Shown here one piece after another: positions 27,277 to 35,296 of a stretch of DNA of 64,000 nt; the stretch's first letter is position 1, and every line of letters starts with the position of its first letter. The position numbers were made by a program, and so were the translations under genes. This stretch comes from Nocardia fusca NBRC 14340. GTDB taxonomy: Bacteria > Actinomycetota > Actinomycetes > Mycobacteriales > Mycobacteriaceae. The DNA lies in assembly GCF_001618425.1 (NCBI RefSeq), contig NZ_BDCU01000037.1, positions 62,001 to 126,000 of the forward strand. Direction: 5' to 3'. The notes below the pieces were generated by a model, which was not told the origin of the DNA, searched no databases, and saw only the letters and a program-made list of their open reading frames with translations.

Positions 27277-27665
27277 CGCCCCGCCTCCGGCCCGCCGCGC
27301 GCCGCGCGGGGCAGCGTCACCCGAGGGGTTCGATTGCACATGCCACGAGCTTAGGCAGCCGGCCCCGCGCACGGCACGCGCTGGTCTTCGATGAGGCTTC
27401 AGTTAATCATTAGCAAACAGTTTGCCGCGTTCCGATTCGGCTTCCGGACCTCGCAGAATCCTCCGGTCGCAATAGGCGGCCAGAAACCGACCTCGGGTCT
27501 TTTAGCAGGCAGTTTTACTGAAAGATCACGAGCTCATCGCACGATTGCACGATTTCACCGGCCGCACTGTGATAGCCGTCTCTCGATTTGCTGAGTGGTA
27601 TCCAGGAGGAGATTTCTCCGTTACTGTTAACACATCCAGACCGCCACCGAAACGGAGGTTCTGCC
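27277..27665. promoter_or_regulatory. AT-richer 390-bp upstream region with a 13-bp palindrome
   Basis: No gene is supported. By count, the 60-bp blocks at 27541 and 27601 are only 53% and 50% G+C. GCAAACAGTTTGC at 27413-27425 is a perfect palindrome about one central base, a plausible regulator site. Sequence near 27615-27640 (CTCCGTTACTGTTAACAC) could hold a -10 element. GGAGG at 27654 serves the next gene. Confidence 0.45.
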
Positions 27666-27965
27666 ATGGCTCGCCACCGCATTCCCCGTACGGCAGACCC
27701 GCGGGCCGGATACCATATTCCGAGCGATTACGGCAGTCACAGTTTGATAACCCACACCGCCGGGTATACGGAAGATATGACAGCACTGCGTAACCGACCC
27801 ACCCGGATCGCCGGTATGGAATGGGGCACCGCACTGCTGGCCCTCGCCACGTGCCTCATCTTCAGCACCAGCATCGCCGCGATCACCCAATCCTTCGCGA
27901 CCGCGCTGGTCGCCACCGCCAGCATTCTCATCGGCCTCGGCATCACGCTGCGAATCCTCAGATAA
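27666..27965 (+). CDS. Small membrane protein of unknown function
   Basis: 99 residues from the ATG at 27666, chosen for GGAGG 7 nt upstream. The frame runs 78 bp further up without such support. A basic, Tyr/His-containing N terminus of about 50 residues is followed by two hydrophobic helices (GTALLALATCLIFSTSIAAI and ATALVATASILIGLGITL) and a short LRILR tail. No family recognised. It lies on the same strand as the next small membrane gene and smpB, downstream of an unusually AT-rich leader. Confidence 0.7.
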   Translation: MARHRIPRTADPRAGYHIPSDYGSHSLITHTAGYTEDMTALRNRPTRIAGMEWGTALLALATCLIFSTSIAAITQSFATALVATASILIGLGITLRILR

Positions 27966-28029
27966 GCTCGGCGACCCCAATTCGCGTGCCCCGCCCGCGA
28001 ATATCTGCCCGCACGGCTAGTCTGCGAGC

Positions 28030-28263
28030 ATGGCATCCGGGGACGGGTCCGACGACACCATCGGCGGAGACGGGGGCAGCTCCCCCGGCGAACCGGCAGA
28101 CGGTCCACCGCGGAGCCGGACCGCGGACCCGGCAGTGGAGAGCAGCTGGCTCGATCGCCGATTCCGGGCGTATCCCGCCGGCAGGCCCCGGATCTCCACG
28201 GTCCTGCTGGTCCTCGCCTTCGCCACCGTGCTCGTTCTGTATCTGATCCTGCAACCCGGCTGA
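28030..28263 (+). CDS. Small single-pass membrane protein
   Basis: 77 residues: an acidic Gly/Ser/Pro-rich N terminus (about 45 residues), WLDRRFRAYPAGRPR, and one C-terminal transmembrane helix (STVLLVLAFATVLVLYLIL). The topology is that of a tail-anchored protein. No family recognised. It is 49 bp before smpB and may be cotranscribed with it. Confidence 0.65.
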   Translation: MASGDGSDDTIGGDGGSSPGEPADGPPRSRTADPAVESSWLDRRFRAYPAGRPRISTVLLVLAFATVLVLYLILQPG

Positions 28264-28312
28264 CCGGCGACCGGGAATAATCCGGTTGCCGCGGCCGCTT
28301 AAGGTTGTCGTC

Positions 28313-28786
28313 ATGAAGGAGAACGGGCGCAAGGTCATCGCGACCAACCGCCGGGCACGGCACAACTACACGATCCTGGACACCTACGAGGCCGGGATCG
28401 CGCTGGTCGGTACCGAGGTCAAGAGTCTGCGTGAGGGCAAGGCCTCACTGGTGGACGCCTTCGCGACCGTGGACAACGGCGAAGTGTGGCTGCGGGGTCT
28501 GCACATCCCCGAGTTCAGCCACGGCACCTGGACCAACCACGCGCCGCGCCGGGTCCGGAAGCTGCTACTGCACAAACGGGAGATCGAACGCCTGGTCGGC
28601 AAATCGCGCGAGGGCAATCAAACCCTCGTCCCGCTGTCGATGTACTTCTCCGACGGCAAGGTGAAGGTGGAACTCGCCCTCGCCAAGGGTAAGCAGGACT
28701 ACGACAAACGGCAGGATCTGGCTCGGCGGACCGCCGAACGCGAGGTGACCCGCGAGCTCGGCCGCCGTATCAAGGGCATGCGCTGA
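28313..28786 (+). CDS. smpB: SsrA-binding protein SmpB
   Basis: 157 residues from the ATG at 28313. It binds tmRNA and brings it to stalled ribosomes for trans-translation. Family signatures are ATNRRARHNYTILDTYEAGI, LVGTEVKSLREGKASL, RKLLLHKREI and a basic C-terminal tail (KGKQDYDKRQDLARRTAERE), which folds in the empty mRNA channel. The tmRNA gene follows 86 bp downstream, the usual arrangement. Unlike in M. tuberculosis, the gene before it is not ftsX, which lies at 46702-47607 here. Confidence 0.97.
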   Translation: MKENGRKVIATNRRARHNYTILDTYEAGIALVGTEVKSLREGKASLVDAFATVDNGEVWLRGLHIPEFSHGTWTNHAPRRVRKLLLHKREIERLVGKSREGNQTLVPLSMYFSDGKVKVELALAKGKQDYDKRQDLARRTAEREVTRELGRRIKGMR

Positions 28787-28872
28787 GCAACGCCGGCGGC
28801 ACCAGGAAAAGGGAATGAACCACGGTGGGTCAGGTGTTAACATAACTAGCCCGGCAAGGCGCCGGGACGTAC

Positions 28873-29238
28873 GGGGCTGAACGGTTTCGACTGCGTACGT
28901 AGATTCAGGGGAAGCGTGTCGGTGCAGGCAAGAGACCACCGTAAGCGTCGTTGCAACCAATTAAGCGCCGATTCCAATCAGCGCGAGTACGCTCTCGCTG
29001 CCTAAGCGATAGCGTCTCTGTCGGCCCGAGGTTCGCCCTCGGCTTCGGTGCCGGCATCAGCTAGAGGGCTCACCGCGCGACTCGGTCGCGGAGTAGTGCG
29101 GGACATCCAACAGCGACTGGGATCGTCATCCCGGCTTGTTCGCGAGACCGGGAGATCCGAGTAGAGGCACAGCGAACTGCACACGGAGAAGCCTTGATGA
29201 AGCGGCGGAGGACCCGGGTTCGATTCCCGGCAGCTCCA
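28873..29238 (+). ncRNA. ssrA: Transfer-messenger RNA (tmRNA)
   Basis: The 5' end GGGGCTGAACGGTTTCGACT and 3' end GGGTTCGATTCCCGGCAGCTCC plus discriminator A form the tRNA-like half (7-bp acceptor with one G-U). The tag frame at 28967-29005 encodes ADSNQREYALAA and then TAA, close to the mycobacterial tag. CCA is not encoded. Length 366 nt. It works with SmpB, encoded immediately upstream. Confidence 0.97.
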
Positions 29239-29242
29239 CAGA

Positions 29243-29278
29243 AGGCCCGCAGGTCACCGACCTGCGGGCCTTTTCTTT
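29243..29278 (+). terminator. Rho-independent terminator of ssrA
   Basis: A 13-bp perfect stem (29243-29255 with 29259-29271) with a 3-nt loop is followed by TTTTCTTT. It also separates ssrA from the convergent MFS gene. Confidence 0.92.
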
Positions 29279-29292
29279 GCGGCGGTACCGGC

Positions 29293-30558
29293 CTACCGCA
29301 TGACGTCACCGGCTACCTGCGGCACCGTTGATACCCGGCGGCTACTCCCGCCCGGCGCGTAACCGGCCACCACCAGTGACCCACCGGCCAGCGCGACGGT
29401 CGCGGCGACGAGTGCGAAAAGGGTGACGCCCACGGCGAAACCGAGACGGTCGCTGAGGACGCCCAGGGCCAGGATCAGCAGACCGGCGAAGGCGTAGGCG
29501 CCGATATTGAGTGCCGCATTGGCCTCGGCCAGCCGACCGGCCGGGATATCGGCATTGAGCAGAGCCAGTCCGCCGAGCATCCCCGGACCGTAGGCGGCCC
29601 CGGCCAGAACGGCGGCGACGGTCAGACCCGCCACCGAGGAGGTATCGACGGCGACGACCAGCGCGGCCATGCATACGATCGTGCCGGCCACCGAGACCAG
29701 CAGCAGCCGGCGCACCGGCAGGCCGCGCAGGGCGAACTGACTGCCGGTGGCGACGGCGAAGGTCAGACACGCCAGGGCACCGGCGACGATCCGGTTGGTC
29801 GTGCCGAGCAGTTCCGACAGCAGCGACGGCGCCAGCGAGAGCATGAACGCCGTCGTGGTCAGCGCGGAACCCGCCACGGTGACGGCCACGAGCAGCTGCC
29901 GCCGGTTCGGGCGCGGTACCCGGGGCACCCGGATCCATGCCGTACCGCTGCGAGCGCCGCGGCGCGGAATCGGCATCAGCGCCACGATGGCCAGCGCCAC
30001 CAACAGGAACAGCGTTTCGAGTAGAAAGACGGTCACGGTCGGGCCGGGCACGGTTTCCGAGAGCACCCCGCCCAGCAGCGGGCCCAGCCCGGTACCGACC
30101 GCGATTCCGACGGCACCGGCCAGCGCCGCGGATCGGGTGCCGGCCGGGCCCGCGATATCGGCCACCGCGGCCACGCCCGCGGAAACCATGGCGCCGCTGG
30201 CGATACCGGTCAGGGTGCGTGCCACGAACAGGGCGAGGGTGCTCGGCGCGGCGGCGAAGAGTAGCCCGGCGGCGATCGCCAGCACGAGGGCGGGTACCAG
30301 CACCGCTTTCCGGCCCAGCCGATCCGAGGTGACTCCCGAGACGAGGAGGGCGAGGGCCATCCCGGCCATGTAGCAGCAGAACACCGCGGTGAGAGTGCTC
30401 TTGGTGAAACCGAATTCGTCCTGCCAGAGCACATACAGCGGGGTGGCCGCATTCGCGAGGACGAAGACCGCGGCGATCGGCCAGGCGGCCGACCAGATAC
30501 GCAGGCGGGTGCGGCGCTCCCCCGGCGGGCGGGCGACGAGGGCGGCGGTGACGGCCAT
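29293..30558 (-). CDS. MFS transporter (divergent from an ArsR-type regulator)
   Basis: 421 residues from the ATG at 30558, chosen because CAGGAG lies 7 nt upstream. Twelve hydrophobic helices are visible. Motif A is VSGVTSDRLGRKAV after helix 2, and a second copy, LGVLSDRLGF, follows helix 10. Helix 5 carries a Gly-rich GIAVGTGLGPLLGGVL antiporter-like motif. The substrate is unknown, probably a toxic small molecule. The regulator gene 30667-31026 is divergent, and three CAAGTACGA boxes lie between them, so the exporter is likely repressed by that protein. Confidence 0.88.
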   Translation of the reverse strand: MAVTAALVARPPGERRTRLRIWSAAWPIAAVFVLANAATPLYVLWQDEFGFTKSTLTAVFCCYMAGMALALLVSGVTSDRLGRKAVLVPALVLAIAAGLLFAAAPSTLALFVARTLTGIASGAMVSAGVAAVADIAGPAGTRSAALAGAVGIAVGTGLGPLLGGVLSETVPGPTVTVFLLETLFLLVALAIVALMPIPRRGARSGTAWIRVPRVPRPNRRQLLVAVTVAGSALTTTAFMLSLAPSLLSELLGTTNRIVAGALACLTFAVATGSQFALRGLPVRRLLLVSVAGTIVCMAALVVAVDTSSVAGLTVAAVLAGAAYGPGMLGGLALLNADIPAGRLAEANAALNIGAYAFAGLLILALGVLSDRLGFAVGVTLFALVAATVALAGGSLVVAGYAPGGSSRRVSTVPQVAGDVMR

Positions 30559-30573
30559 GGTGCGCTCCTGACT

Positions 30574-30644
30574 CAAGTACGAGTTTTTTCGAACAAGTAC
30601 GAACGGAGTCGAACTGTAGCATCAAGTACGATAATTGTCGTACT
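30574..30644. promoter_or_regulatory. Triple-box operator between MFS and ArsR-type genes
   Basis: CAAGTACGA occurs at 30574-30582, 30594-30602 and 30623-30631 (spacing 20 and 29 bp). The third copy is half of AGTACGATAATTGTCGTACT (30625-30644), an inverted repeat with one mismatch per arm, as expected for a dimeric winged-helix repressor. Confidence 0.7.
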
Positions 30645-30666
30645 AGATGACGAGCCGAGGAGAGCC

Positions 30667-31026
30667 GTGCCGGATACCACCACCTCGCCGGGCCGCACAG
30701 ATACACCCGGCGAGTTGCTTCCCGAGCCCACGCGCGCGGAACTACGCCTGGAAACCGTGCTGGCCGCACTCAGCGATCCGCTGCGACTCGCCATCGTGCG
30801 CGCGTACTACCTCGACTCGGGTGGCGTACCGCAGGCGTGCGGCTGGTTTCGCATCGATCGGCCGAAATCCACGCGCACCCATCACTGGCGGGTACTCCGC
30901 GAGGCCGGGTTGATCCGGCAGTGGCAGCACGGCCTGGAACGCCGCAATGTGGTGCGCGTCGAGGATCTCGACGCACGGTTCCCCGGCCTGCTGAACCTGG
31001 TCGCGGACTGGAAGCCGGCGAACTGA
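30667..31026 (+). CDS. ArsR-type winged-helix transcriptional regulator
   Basis: 119 residues from a GTG at 30667. LETVLAALSDPLRLAIVRAYY begins the winged helix typical of ArsR/SmtB regulators. The recognition helix region is KSTRTHHWRVLREAGLIRQ and the wing is HGLERRNVVRVEDLDARFPG. There is no metal-binding ELCVCDL motif, so it belongs to the non-metal group common in actinobacteria. It probably represses the divergent MFS gene and itself through the boxes at 30574-30644. Confidence 0.88.
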   Translation: MPDTTTSPGRTDTPGELLPEPTRAELRLETVLAALSDPLRLAIVRAYYLDSGGVPQACGWFRIDRPKSTRTHHWRVLREAGLIRQWQHGLERRNVVRVEDLDARFPGLLNLVADWKPAN

Positions 31027-31155
31027 CCGGGCCAGGATTCCTGTTACCCGTCTTTTCTGTAACCCATCGTCCCACTAATGTGTATCATCACAGTTTCCGG
31101 TGAACGCCCGCCGCGACGCGTCGCCGCTGGTACCGGTGATGATCGAGGAGGATCG

Positions 31156-32058
31156 ATGAGGCTGTTCGGCAATGCCGCCCCCATCCGGGCGACCGATCCG
31201 GGAGACGTCGCGTTGCACGCGCGCGATGTGCGCTTCGACTGGGCCGAGATCCCACTGCACTGGATGGCCGCCGAACCCATCGCCTCCCACGTGATGAACT
31301 CGCTCAACCTCCTGCTGCCCGAAGGCGAACGCAGCTTCCTGACCACTTTCGGCGAGGCCCTCCCGTTCGTGCGGGACGAGAAACTGCGCGAGGACATGCT
31401 CGGCTTCATCGGGCAGGAGTCGATGCACGCCGAAACCCACGCCGGCTCCCACGACATGCTGCTCACCGCCAACGGTATCGATCCGCGGCCGTTCCTGCGG
31501 CAGGCGGAATACCTCTTCCGCAAGACCGTCGGCCCCCGGCAGAGCACCGGGACGCGGGCCGGGCGGCAGCAGCTGGTCGACCGGCTCGGGGTCATCGCGT
31601 CGCTGGAACACTTCTTCGCGTTCCTCGGCGATTGGGTACTCAACAGCGATCTGGAACAGTTCGACGCCGACCCGCGCATGCTCGATCTGTACCGCTGGCA
31701 CGGCGCCGAAGAAGTGGAACACCGCAATGTGGCCCACGATGTCGCCGAATACTTCGGCGTGGGCTATTTCCGGCGCGGCGCACTGATGCTGCTGGTCTTC
31801 CCGTCGTTCCTGATACTGCTGGTGCGCGGCACGAAATATCTGGTGCACCGGGACCCGTCCCTGCCCGACCTGGGCTATCCGCGGCTGCTGCTGCGGATCT
31901 TCGGCGCGATGCGGCGCGGTGCGCTACCCGGTGTCCCCGCCCTGCTGATCAGTGCGCTGTCGACGTTCCGGCCGGGATACAGCCCGGAATCGGTCGGGTC
32001 CACCGCGCAGGCGATCGCTTATCTGGCGCAGTCCCCGGCCGCCCGGGCGGCCTCGTGA
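31156..32058 (+). CDS. Metal-dependent hydrolase-like protein (PF10118 type)
   Basis: 300 residues from the ATG at 31156 with GAGGAGG 5 nt upstream. Helical protein with possible metal ligands in GFIGQESMHAETH, SLEHFFAF and WHGAEEVEHRNVAHD, a ferritin-like E...E..H pattern. One hydrophobic helix near residue 220 (GALMLLVFPSFLILLV) could associate with the membrane. Although Pfam names the family 'predicted metal-dependent hydrolase', the ligand pattern suggests diiron chemistry (inference). Its stop overlaps the start of the ferredoxin reductase gene (GTGA), so the two are translationally coupled and probably form one oxygenase system. Confidence 0.85.
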   Translation: MRLFGNAAPIRATDPGDVALHARDVRFDWAEIPLHWMAAEPIASHVMNSLNLLLPEGERSFLTTFGEALPFVRDEKLREDMLGFIGQESMHAETHAGSHDMLLTANGIDPRPFLRQAEYLFRKTVGPRQSTGTRAGRQQLVDRLGVIASLEHFFAFLGDWVLNSDLEQFDADPRMLDLYRWHGAEEVEHRNVAHDVAEYFGVGYFRRGALMLLVFPSFLILLVRGTKYLVHRDPSLPDLGYPRLLLRIFGAMRRGALPGVPALLISALSTFRPGYSPESVGSTAQAIAYLAQSPAARAAS

Positions 32059-33170
32059 CCGTCACCGACCCGTATCCGGGGGCGTCGCTTCCGCTGCCGG
32101 CCGATCTGTACGGCAGACCGCGGCGCGACCGGACCCTGCGTCTGCTCGACGCCGTGGTGGACGCCCGCATGCGCTGGACCGCCCTCACCAATCGGCGCGA
32201 GCCGACCCCGCGCGCGGACGACCGGCGGATCGGTGTCCGCGTCGTCGAGCGGCGGATCCGCGCGCACGACAACGAGGTGGTGAGTCTGCGGCTGGCCGCG
32301 GCCGACGGCCGGGACCTGCCGAGATGGCGGCCGGGCGCACATCTGGACGTGGAACTGCCCTCCGGGCGGCTGCGCCAGTACTCGCTGTGCGGCGACCCGG
32401 CCGATACCCGGACCTACCGCATCGCGGTCCGGCGCATCCCCGGCGGCGGAGGCTCCGAGGAGGTGCATCGGGCGTTGACCGTCGGGTCCGCACTGAGGGT
32501 GCGGGGCCCGCGTAATGCGTTCCCGTTCGCGGTACCGGGCCACGGATCTCCGGCCACCCGGCTACGTTTCGTGGCCGGAGGTATCGGTATCACCCCGATC
32601 CTGCCCATGATCCGACTGGCCGACACCCTCGGCATCGACTGGACCGCGCTGTACACCGGACGTGCCCGCGAAACCCTGCCCTTCCTCGACGAAGTCGAGC
32701 GCTTCGGCGGCCGGGTCACCGTGCGCACCGACGACCGGTCCGGGCTGCCGACCGGCGCCGAACTGGTGGACGGCGTGCGCGGGGGTACCGCGGTGTACTG
32801 CTGCGGTCCGGCACCGATGGTCGGCGCGGTCGCCACCGCCCTGCGCGGGATCTCCGGTGTGGAACTGCATTCCGAACGGTTCTCGGCACCGCCGATCGTG
32901 GACGGTGTGCCGTTCGAGATCGAATTGGCCCGCAGCGGCGAGGTACTCGCTGTACCGGCCGACCGGTCCGCCCTGGACGTACTGCTGGCACACCGTCCCG
33001 ACCAGCCGTATTCGTGCCGCCAGGGTTTCTGCCGCACCTGCCGGGTACGGGTCCTGGCCGGTGCACCCGACCACCGCGATTCCGTCCTGACCCCCGCCGA
33101 GCGTGCCGCCGGTGACCTGCTGGCGTGCGTATCACGCTGTGCGGGTGACCGTCTGGTACTCGATCTCTAG
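32055..33170 (+). CDS. Ferredoxin reductase with C-terminal [2Fe-2S] domain (PDR/VanB type)
   Basis: 371 residues from a GTG at 32055 overlapping the previous stop. Order: FMN/FAD-binding barrel with RQYSLCGDP, NAD-binding domain with AGGIGITPILPM and YCCGPAPM, then a plant-type ferredoxin domain with CRQGFCRTC plus a fourth Cys in LLACVS. It transfers electrons from NAD(P)H to an oxygenase, most simply the coupled PF10118-type protein just upstream. The first 60 residues, before the reductase fold, are Arg-rich and unusual. Confidence 0.92.
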   Translation: MTVTDPYPGASLPLPADLYGRPRRDRTLRLLDAVVDARMRWTALTNRREPTPRADDRRIGVRVVERRIRAHDNEVVSLRLAAADGRDLPRWRPGAHLDVELPSGRLRQYSLCGDPADTRTYRIAVRRIPGGGGSEEVHRALTVGSALRVRGPRNAFPFAVPGHGSPATRLRFVAGGIGITPILPMIRLADTLGIDWTALYTGRARETLPFLDEVERFGGRVTVRTDDRSGLPTGAELVDGVRGGTAVYCCGPAPMVGAVATALRGISGVELHSERFSAPPIVDGVPFEIELARSGEVLAVPADRSALDVLLAHRPDQPYSCRQGFCRTCRVRVLAGAPDHRDSVLTPAERAAGDLLACVSRCAGDRLVLDL

Positions 33171-33197
33171 CATTCCGTGAGCACCGAGGAGTACAGC

Positions 33198-34196
33198 GTG
33201 ACCGAATCCCGCAACGAACCCGACGCGACCCGGCGCACGGTGCGCAGCGGCGCCTTCGACCTCGCGGTCTACGAATACGGCGACCCCGCGGCCGAAACCG
33301 TGGTGCTGGTACACGGCTGGCCCGATACGAGCCACCTCTGGCACGGGGTGATCCCGCTGCTGGCCGCGCGATTCCACGTGGTGGCCTACGACACCCGCGG
33401 TCACGGGGCCTCGACCCGCACGGGCCGGGTCGCCGATTTCCGGCTCGCGGAACTGGCCGCGGACTTCTTCGCGGTCGCCGACACGGTCAGCCCCGGCCGG
33501 CCGGTCCACGTCCTCGCGCACGACTGGGGTTCGGTCCAGGTCTGGGAGGCGGTCTGCGAGCCGCGGGCGGTCGGGCGCATCGCCTCGTTCACCTCGGTCT
33601 CCGGCCCCAACCTCGACCACCTGGGCAAATGGGTGCGCGACCGGCTCGGCCGACCCAGCCCGCGCAATATCTGGCAGCCGTTCACCCAGTTGCTGTCCTC
33701 TGCCTATACCGGGTTCTTCATGACGCCCGGTCTGCCGCGGCTGGCGTTCGGCCTGCTCGCCACCGAGCACCGCTGGCGCCGGGTCATCCAGCTCATGAAC
33801 GACACCGCACCCTCGACGATCTTCTTCGCCCCGACACTGAAGCGGGATATGGTCGACGGTCTGCTCATCTACCGGGCGAATATCTTCGCGCACCTGCTGA
33901 ACCCGCGCGAACGGACCACCGACGTACCGGTACAGCTCATCGTCGCCGGTCGCGATATCGCGGTGCGGCCCGCCGGTTACGACGATACGGGCAGGTGGGT
34001 CTCGCGGTTGTGGCGCCGCGATGTACCCGCCGGCCACTGGATGCCGTTCTCCCATCCCGAGCTGCTGGCCACCGCCACCACGGAATTCGTGGACGCGCTG
34101 CGCAACGGCGAAGTCGCCGCGGGGGTCACCGCGCCGCGGGCCGGCGGGCAGCCGTCCCGCCGGTTGCGGGCGGTCCGGCCCACCGGGACGGACTGA
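33198..34196 (+). CDS. Alpha/beta hydrolase (epoxide hydrolase/haloalkane dehalogenase-like)
   Basis: 332 residues from the GTG at 33198, favoured by GAGGAG 6 nt upstream. A GTG at 33177 would add seven residues. Oxyanion motif is HGWPDTSHLW, nucleophile elbow is AHDWGS with Asp as nucleophile (as in epoxide hydrolases), and the late His is in PAGHWMPFSHPE. The acid Asp is likely in VAGRDIAV. It lies 27 bp after the reductase gene in the same direction, so all three genes probably act on one substrate pathway, perhaps oxidation followed by ring or epoxide hydrolysis (inference). Confidence 0.88.
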   Translation: MTESRNEPDATRRTVRSGAFDLAVYEYGDPAAETVVLVHGWPDTSHLWHGVIPLLAARFHVVAYDTRGHGASTRTGRVADFRLAELAADFFAVADTVSPGRPVHVLAHDWGSVQVWEAVCEPRAVGRIASFTSVSGPNLDHLGKWVRDRLGRPSPRNIWQPFTQLLSSAYTGFFMTPGLPRLAFGLLATEHRWRRVIQLMNDTAPSTIFFAPTLKRDMVDGLLIYRANIFAHLLNPRERTTDVPVQLIVAGRDIAVRPAGYDDTGRWVSRLWRRDVPAGHWMPFSHPELLATATTEFVDALRNGEVAAGVTAPRAGGQPSRRLRAVRPTGTD

Positions 34197-34209
34197 CCTC
34201 CGCCACCGC

Positions 34210-35187
34210 TCACGGTGCGGCGGATCGCCGGGCGGCACGACGGAAGCGTTCGCCCCAGGCCCGGATGTGCTCGACCAGTTCCGGGGGTTCCAGCACCTGG
34301 AACTCGGCATCGAGCGATCCCAGTGTCAGGACGGGCCAGTCCAGCGAGTCGGTGGTCATCGTGATCCGGCAGCGGCCCGCATCGATCTCCTCGACACCGC
34401 CCCAGCGTCCGAGACGCTGCCGGACCGACTCCGCCGGGGCTTCGACCAGTACCTCGATCCGATGCAGATGCGGCATATTGTCCACACCGGAACGGACGAA
34501 CTCCGCGGCGTCCGCGGTGGGCAGTTCCCGGGGGCGGAAACGTGCTCCGTCGCCGGACGGATCGGTGAGCCGGTCGACCCGGAAACTGCGCCAATCGTGG
34601 CGGGTCAGATCGAACGCCACCAGATACCAGCGCCGGCCCAGGGCGACCAAGCGGTGCGGTTCGACGTGCCGTTCACTGCGGCGGCCGTCGGCGGCGGTGT
34701 AGGTGAAACGCAGCCGCTCACTGTCGCGGCAGGTCAGGGCCACCGCGGCGAGCGCCGACGGGTCGAGGGCGGCAGCGGAACGGCCGCCCTCCCAGTCCGC
34801 GGGCACCGTCATGGCCCGGATCGCCTCCACCCGCTTGCGCAGCCGGGGCGGCATCACCTGCACCACCTTCGCCAACGCGCGCACCGAGGACTCCGCGACG
34901 CCCTCCACCATGCCCTGCATCGCGAACTGCAGCCCGACCACGAGCGCTACGGCTTCGTCGTCATCGACCATCAGCGGCGGCAGCGCCGCCCCGGCGGCGA
35001 GCTGGTAACCGCCGTCGACACCGCGTTGCGCTTCCACCGGATACCCCAGGTCGCGCAGTCGGTCGATATCGCGCCGCAGGGTCCGTGGCGAGACTCCCAG
35101 CCGCTGCGCCAGCTCGGTGCCGGGCCAGTATTTGTGGGTCTGCAGCAGCGACAGCAGACGCAACGTCCGCGTGCTCGTATTGGCCAT
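34210..35187 (-). CDS. WYL-domain transcriptional regulator (HTH_11 N-terminus)
   Basis: 325 residues. N-terminal winged helix LLSLLQTHKYWPGTELAQRL then SPRTLRRDIDRLRDLGYPVE. WYL domain with RLVALGRRWYLVAFDL (R-W-Y-L) and a WCX-type C-terminal extension (HRIEVLVEAPAESVRQRL). WYL regulators sense ligands or nucleic acids and control stress or metabolic genes. It converges on the hydrolase gene with a 13-bp gap. Its target is not evident. Confidence 0.92.
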   Translation of the reverse strand: MANTSTRTLRLLSLLQTHKYWPGTELAQRLGVSPRTLRRDIDRLRDLGYPVEAQRGVDGGYQLAAGAALPPLMVDDDEAVALVVGLQFAMQGMVEGVAESSVRALAKVVQVMPPRLRKRVEAIRAMTVPADWEGGRSAAALDPSALAAVALTCRDSERLRFTYTAADGRRSERHVEPHRLVALGRRWYLVAFDLTRHDWRSFRVDRLTDPSGDGARFRPRELPTADAAEFVRSGVDNMPHLHRIEVLVEAPAESVRQRLGRWGGVEEIDAGRCRITMTTDSLDWPVLTLGSLDAEFQVLEPPELVEHIRAWGERFRRAARRSAAP

Positions 35188-35296
35188 ACCGTCGATTGTT
35201 CTCGAATTGCGGTCGATTAATGGCCGCTGGTCCCGTATTTCCCGGCCGATCGGCCGGAGGGCACGGGTTCACGCGGTTCCGGCCGCCCGCGCCCGG

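Noticed and set aside
27526..27834. 102-codon minus-strand frame in the AT-rich region
   Set aside because: Overlaps the start of the better-supported small membrane gene (GGAGG, two helices) and shows no motif.
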